NCBI GenBank assembly: GCA_035548055.1
Contig: DASZTL010000064.1
Coordinates: forward strand, 1 to 18,251
Reading direction: 5' to 3'
Length of the DNA stretch: 18,251 bases
Source: DASZTV01 sp035548055
Lineage (GTDB): Bacteria > Actinomycetota > Actinomycetes > JAFAQI01
The position numbers and the translations under genes were made by a program. Positions 14,318 through 18,251 of the stretch are shown here, in pieces. The notes under the pieces are model-generated. The model worked only from the letters and a program-made list of their open reading frames with translations. It was not told where the DNA came from and did not search any database. Position 1 is the stretch's first letter. Each line of letters begins with the position of its first letter.

Positions 14318-16216
14318 CTACGCACCGGCGACTTGGACCCCCGGGGAGAGAGCAGGGCTCACGGTGAGCGGCGAGCTCGCAAACAGCATTCGAAGTTGAA
14401 GCGAGGCCGAGGCGACCAGTAGTCCGTCGAGACGCTCCGGCTCGATCATTGAGATCTCGCGGATGCGGTGAAGCCGATAACGCACGGTGTTCTCGTGCAC
14501 GCCAAGCTGGATCGCTGTCGCTCTGATCTGCGCCTGGCACTCGATGAAGGTCGACAGCGTCTCGACCAGCGCGCCCCCGCCGGCTCGATCATGGTCGACC
14601 AGCGGCTGCAGCAGGGTGTGCGCCTGCTTGATCGCTCCGTGGACGCCCTCGCGATGAAGAATCATGCGCAACAGATCTGACGTGCGGGCATACACAACGC
14701 ATGGCGCCGTCGTCGTCTCTCGCAGCAAACGAACCGTCGAGACCAGGCGTTCGGTGAGGATCGGCCACGTCTCGATCGAGGTGCAGGCATCGGAGACGAC
14801 GATGTAGCGGGTCCCAAAGGCCGCTTGCAAGTGAGCAAAGACCGGCCGGAGCCGCTCGACAACGGGCGAGGTCATGCCGCCGTACGACGGGACCGGCTCC
14901 TCGATCAAGATGAGGTCGGCGCCAAGCAGCTCGATCTGGGCGATGAATCCACCGCCACCAGTCGCTACCCGGGCAATCTCCTTCGCGATGTCGCCGTCTC
15001 GGCGGAGTTGCTCGGTCTCGGGATCCAAGGCGCGATCGTGATACTGCAGGCGAATCAGGAGATAGCGCTTGTTGACGTCGAACCCGTACCGGTGGGCTTG
15101 AGCGGCAAGTACGTCGGGCTCGCGCCGGCCGTAGAGGAGATCGGCAAAGAACGAATCCCGTTCTTCCTTCTCCGCGTTCTGGTCGTGCAGGTCTGTGACG
15201 AGCTTCAAGGCGATTGCCAGGGTCGCTTGCTCGATCGCCTTTGGCTCCGCCGGAGTGAACGCCGTACCCAGCTCGCCGAGCTCGAGATAGCCGACACATT
15301 CCGAGCCGGCCGACATCCGAGAGACGAGCCGCCGGTAGCCGGTTTCCGGGCTGGCCGGGATGATCGCCGTCGGTCGCTCGTGAAGCTGGTTGAGGGCTTC
15401 AGCGACAGCAGGCAGCTCCACCTGCCGTTGGCTGAGCCCCGGACAATCGTTGAGGCCCAACCGCGCAGGCGCGGACCAGCAGAGCACGTCCAGCGTCGGA
15501 CCGTAGAGGGTGACCGGCTTGCCAAGCAACTCGCTGACAAGGCTCACCAGCTCCCCGATCCCAGCCCCGGTCAGCACTGCCGCAGTGACCTTGTTGTGGA
15601 CCACCTCGGACTCGATGAGGGCACGCCGCTGCACCTCGACCAGCTTCGTGCGCTCCTCGAGCTTGTGGTAGAGCCAACTCTGCTTGATCGCGAGCGCGCT
15701 GAGGCCCGCGAATGCCTGAGCAAGGCCGATCTCGTACTCGGTGAAGCCGTGATACTCACCCTGGTTGTCAGCGAACATGACACCGATGACCTGATCGTCG
15801 ACGACCAGCGGCACGCCCAGCATGTCGCGCACGCCCCAGAGCCGCATCGTTCGCTGGATCGTCCTGGAGTCGGTTGTCGCGTCCTGGATGAGGACCGGCG
15901 CGCGGGTGGCGAGAATCTCTCGCGTGAAGTGGTCCTGTTCGATACCGGCGACCAGGCGCCGGATGCTGGCGTCGATGCTTCCCCGGCCCACGCAGTACCC
16001 GACGCGGCCGCGGAAGTTGCCTTCTTCATCCTGAAGGTAGACCGAGCACCGGCTCACCCCGACCAGCTCACACAGGCGTTGTCCAACGGTTCGCAGGACG
16101 GTGTCGAGAGTGGCAGACTCTCGCGTGGTCAGTGAGGCGACGTCTTTGAACGCCTCAACCGCCTCGACGTAGATCTCGCCCAGCCCCTCCTCCTGAGCGA
16201 ACTCAGGCGTGGTCAT
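14318..16216 (-). CDS. PucR-family transcriptional regulator with N-terminal GAF sensor domain
   Basis: As called, this is a 632-residue regulator. Residues about 35-180 form a GAF domain (for example LRTVGQRLCELVGVSRCSVY, then GVPLVVDDQVIGVMFADN), a likely small-molecule sensor. About 181-205 is a charged helical linker, and about 206-250 resembles the region before the CdaR/PucR GGDEF-like domain, which follows to about 520. The C-terminus carries the PucR helix-turn-helix, with GVHENTVRYRLHRIREI from Gly572. I chose the ATG at 16216 because GGGAGAGAG lies just before it. The open frame runs 43 codons further upstream, but that part is Pro/Ala-rich and contains no domain. It lies 115 bp downstream of the crotonase gene on the same strand and probably controls that gene pair. 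The effector is unknown. Confidence 0.9.
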   Translation of the reverse strand: MTTPEFAQEEGLGEIYVEAVEAFKDVASLTTRESATLDTVLRTVGQRLCELVGVSRCSVYLQDEEGNFRGRVGYCVGRGSIDASIRRLVAGIEQDHFTREILATRAPVLIQDATTDSRTIQRTMRLWGVRDMLGVPLVVDDQVIGVMFADNQGEYHGFTEYEIGLAQAFAGLSALAIKQSWLYHKLEERTKLVEVQRRALIESEVVHNKVTAAVLTGAGIGELVSLVSELLGKPVTLYGPTLDVLCWSAPARLGLNDCPGLSQRQVELPAVAEALNQLHERPTAIIPASPETGYRRLVSRMSAGSECVGYLELGELGTAFTPAEPKAIEQATLAIALKLVTDLHDQNAEKEERDSFFADLLYGRREPDVLAAQAHRYGFDVNKRYLLIRLQYHDRALDPETEQLRRDGDIAKEIARVATGGGGFIAQIELLGADLILIEEPVPSYGGMTSPVVERLRPVFAHLQAAFGTRYIVVSDACTSIETWPILTERLVSTVRLLRETTTAPCVVYARTSDLLRMILHREGVHGAIKQAHTLLQPLVDHDRAGGGALVETLSTFIECQAQIRATAIQLGVHENTVRYRLHRIREISMIEPERLDGLLVASASLQLRMLFASSPLTVSPALSPGVQVAGA

Positions 16217-16292
16217 TGCTCTCTCCCGAACGCTGGGTCGCTGCTTCTCACTCTGACAGCCAGCGGCACCGGCCGCAACCGCGACGGAGGGA

Positions 16293-16324
16293 CCGCCAGC
16301 CGGTTCGACGTGGACCGGTGGCGG
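16293..16324 (-). terminator. Strong hairpin just after the crotonase gene
   Basis: CCGCCA (16293-16298) plus CCGGT (16300-16304) pair with ACCGG (16314-16318) plus TGGCGG (16319-16324), leaving one bulged G and a 9-base loop. This gives eleven base pairs beginning eight bases beyond the crotonase stop codon (minus strand). No U-run follows. It may partly terminate transcription, lowering PucR expression relative to the enzymes, or stabilise the upstream mRNA. Confidence 0.5.
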
Positions 16325-16331
16325 CGGAGCC

Positions 16332-17108
16332 TCAGTCCTTGGCATGGGTGATTCGCTCTCGATGGGCCGCGAGGTGGGAACGCTGCGACACCGACATCGC
16401 AGTCACGACCTGCTGGCGGTTCTCGTACTCGATGGCCTGGTCGAATGAAGCCGCCTCCACAGCTGACCACATCCCCTGCTTGGTCAGCTGAAGCGACAAC
16501 GGCGGCACGGCGAGGAGCTCGTCGAGAAGGAGGTCCAGCCGCGCGTCCACCTCGTCCAACGGGACGACCTGGCTCACAAGCCCGGCGCGGAGCGACTCCT
16601 CGGCATCGATGACGCGGCCGGTGAGCATCAGCTCGTGAGCCCGCCCCGCGCCGATGAGGCGAGGAAGCATCCACGAGACCCCCATGTCACAGCCGGAGTA
16701 GCCGGCTTTGACGAACGACGCCGCAAATCGCGCTCCGGCGGTCGCGATCCGCAGGTCGCACGCGCATACCAGGCCCAGGCCACCACCAGCAGCGGGTCCG
16801 TTCACGACCGCGACGACAGGCTGTGGCAGTCGTCTGATCGACTGCATGACGCCCGCGATCTCCAGCTGGGTCTTGAGGATCTCCTCGACCTCAACATCGG
16901 GCTCGCTGCGATAGCCGTCGAGGTCGAGGCCGGCACAGAATCCGCGGCCGGCCCCGGTGAGAACCACGACCCGGCAGCCGGCGGCTATGTCCCGAAGCGC
17001 CGCGGACAGATCAGCAATCATCTCGGCCGTCATCGCGTTCAGGCGATTCGGTCGGTTGAGCGTGACCCGAACCACGTCAGGACGGACCTCATCGACCAAG
17101 ACCGTCAT
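16332..17108 (-). CDS. Enoyl-CoA hydratase/isomerase (crotonase) family protein with atypical active site
   Basis: The 258-residue protein has the crotonase fold. The N-terminal LNRPNRLNAM (17-26) and the oxyanion-hole segments GRGFCAGLDLD (54-64) and NGPAAGGGLGL (103-113) are clear. The two glutamates of true enoyl-CoA hydratase are missing: the first position reads Gly112 (GGGLG rather than GGGCE) and the second lies in ASFVKAGYS without an acidic residue. Asp141 in GCDMGVSW aligns with the active-site aspartate of dienoyl-CoA isomerase, so an isomerase or another crotonase activity is more likely than simple hydration. It overlaps the acyl-CoA dehydrogenase gene by ATGA, implying coupled translation and a shared pathway. 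The exact reaction cannot be told from the sequence. Confidence 0.9.
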   Translation of the reverse strand: MTVLVDEVRPDVVRVTLNRPNRLNAMTAEMIADLSAALRDIAAGCRVVVLTGAGRGFCAGLDLDGYRSEPDVEVEEILKTQLEIAGVMQSIRRLPQPVVAVVNGPAAGGGLGLVCACDLRIATAGARFAASFVKAGYSGCDMGVSWMLPRLIGAGRAHELMLTGRVIDAEESLRAGLVSQVVPLDEVDARLDLLLDELLAVPPLSLQLTKQGMWSAVEAASFDQAIEYENRQQVVTAMSVSQRSHLAAHRERITHAKD

Positions 17109-18251
17109 CTGACGCCCGTCAGATCACGACCGATGATGACCTTCATGATCTCGTTGGTGCCGCCGTAGATCTTCTGCACCCGCGAGTCCTGGTAGGCGTG
17201 GGCGATCGGGTACTCGAGCATGTAGCCGTAGCCGCCATACAGCTGCAGCAAGCGGTCGATCGATCGCACCTGAACGTCCGTCGCCCACCATTTGGCCTTG
17301 GCGGCATCCACCGCGCTGAGGGTGCCCTTGTTGACCGACGTGATCGACTGATCGATGTAGGCACGCGTGACATCCAGTTCGGTCGCGACTTCGGCGAGAA
17401 CGAACTGCGTGTTCTGGAAGTCGGCAATTCGCTGACCGAACGCGTGACGATCCAACACGTACTGCTTCGTCCACTCGAAGGCCGCATCCGCCGACGCGAT
17501 CGCCGTTGCCGCAATCGAGAGTCGTTCCAGCGGCAGGCCGGCCATCAGGTAGTGCAGAGCACGGCCGGGCTCCCCGAGAAGGTTCTCCGGCGGGACGGCA
17601 ACGTCATCGAAGATCAGCTCCGCCGTGTCCTGGCCGTGCAACCCGATCTTGTCCAGTTGCCGACCACGGTCGAAGCCCTTCATCCCTCGCTCGACGACGA
17701 GGAGGCTGAACCCGCCCGCATCCTCATCGCGCGCGACCACGATCGCCACGTCCGACTGGATTCCCGAGGTGATGAAGGTCTTGCTGCCTGTCAGCCGCCA
17801 GCCATCGCCGCTTCGACGAGCGGCAGTTCGGATGCCGCGAAGGTCGCTTCCGGTCCCGGGCTCCGTCATGGCGATCGCGCCAATCGACCGGCCGAGGCAC
17901 ATGGGCGCTAGCCAACGCTCACGTTGTGCAGTGTCCGCGAGCGACACGTAGTACGGAATGACGATGTCGTCCTGGAGGGAGAAGCTGGACGACAACGAGT
18001 TGGCGCCGACGCGGGCGAGTTCCTCGATGACGACGTTGCGGAACCGGAAGTCGCCGACACCCGCTCCGCCACAGTCCGCCGGGGCAGTCAGCCCGATGAA
18101 CCCGGCGTCGCCGGCGCGGTGCCAGACGCCACGATCAATCCGCCGCGCCTCTTCCCAGCCGGCGATCGACGGCTCCACCTGTCGCCGCACGAAGGTCCGG
18201 AAGGCCTGGCGGAATGCCTCGTGCTCGTCGTCGTACAAGCTGCGGACGCTC
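17105..18251 (-). CDS. Acyl-CoA dehydrogenase (FadE), 5' end outside the window
   Basis: About 381 residues are visible, reading in from the right edge. The flavin and substrate motifs are AMTEPGTGSDL, GSKTFITSG, DRHAFGQRIADFQNTQ and LYGGYGYMLEYP. The C-terminal position of the MCAD-type glutamate reads IYGGTNE with Gly instead of Glu. The glutamate in LPLERLSIAA (bases 17525-17527) aligns with the isovaleryl/long-chain-type base and is probably catalytic. A TTG at 18238 could be read as a start, but homologous proteins usually have residues before LYDDEHEAFR and the frame is open to the edge (SVRSLYDDEHE), so the true start probably lies beyond the window. It overlaps the crotonase gene by ATGA. 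Its substrate is unknown. Confidence 0.92.
   Translation of the reverse strand, partial: SVRSLYDDEHEAFRQAFRTFVRRQVEPSIAGWEEARRIDRGVWHRAGDAGFIGLTAPADCGGAGVGDFRFRNVVIEELARVGANSLSSSFSLQDDIVIPYYVSLADTAQRERWLAPMCLGRSIGAIAMTEPGTGSDLRGIRTAARRSGDGWRLTGSKTFITSGIQSDVAIVVARDEDAGGFSLLVVERGMKGFDRGRQLDKIGLHGQDTAELIFDDVAVPPENLLGEPGRALHYLMAGLPLERLSIAATAIASADAAFEWTKQYVLDRHAFGQRIADFQNTQFVLAEVATELDVTRAYIDQSITSVNKGTLSAVDAAKAKWWATDVQVRSIDRLLQLYGGYGYMLEYPIAHAYQDSRVQKIYGGTNEIMKVIIGRDLTGVR

Noticed and set aside
14825..16135. 436-codon plus-strand open frame opposite the PucR gene
   Set aside because: The opposite strand has intact GAF and PucR helix-turn-helix domains. The plus frame has no recognisable domain and is a product of high GC at third positions.
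16217..16345. 43-residue N-terminal extension of the PucR regulator
   Set aside because: It is Pro/Ala-rich, lacks a ribosome site, runs through the hairpin at 16293-16324 and overlaps the crotonase end; the ATG at 16216 has GGGAGAGAG upstream.
17105..18251. Tandem repeats, insertion-sequence ends or attachment sites anywhere in the window
   Set aside because: Reading through all gaps showed no transposase remnants, target duplications, tRNA genes or direct-repeat arrays; composition looks uniform.

Overview
The window is high-GC DNA with actinobacterial character. The reasons are GTG starts, strong purine-rich ribosome binding sites, one probable leaderless transcript, FadD/FadE/TetR gene types, an Ltp1-type thiolase and a small protein of the PPOX/F420 class. 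A chemoreceptor gene suggests a motile host. The genus cannot be named from the sequence. I see no rRNA, tRNA, CRISPR array or insertion sequence, and coding is dense throughout.

Layout. (1) 1-885, minus: the N-terminal part of a membrane-embedded methyl-accepting chemotaxis protein, running off the left edge. (2) 1079-5922, plus: a five-gene operon encoding an SCP-x/Ltp1 thiolase, a MaoC hydratase, a short-chain dehydrogenase, an acyl-CoA dehydrogenase and a TetR regulator. The first four form a complete beta-oxidation cycle, apparently of the (3R)-hydroxyacyl type used by peroxisomal MFE-2 and SCP-x. (3) 10726-5987, minus: TetR regulator, acyl-CoA synthetase, substrate-binding lipoprotein and HSL-type esterase. 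It is divergent from (4) a beta-lactamase-fold serine hydrolase at 10774-12048, plus. (5) 13742-12093 and 14206-13835, minus: an M48 membrane protease with an extra C-terminal domain, and a small PPOX-fold protein. (6) 18251-14318, minus: a second acyl-CoA dehydrogenase (start outside the window), a crotonase-family protein and a GAF-PucR regulator.

How the genes may work together (inference): the lipoprotein captures an external ligand, one or both serine hydrolases cleave an ester or lactone, the synthetase activates the released acid to a CoA thioester, and the plus-strand operon shortens it. The second acyl-CoA dehydrogenase and the crotonase would serve the same or a related substrate under PucR control. 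The substrate is unknown. Relatedness of the plus-strand enzymes to the peroxisomal bile-acid/branched-chain set makes a bulky or alpha-methyl-branched acid plausible.

Regulatory DNA visible directly: a perfect 7-bp inverted repeat upstream of the thiolase operon (1001-1018), a 7-bp inverted repeat across the divergent TetR/hydrolase promoters (10729-10758), two consecutive inverted repeats upstream of the PPOX gene (14241-14282), and a strong hairpin after the crotonase gene (16293-16324). Three gene pairs overlap by ATGA.
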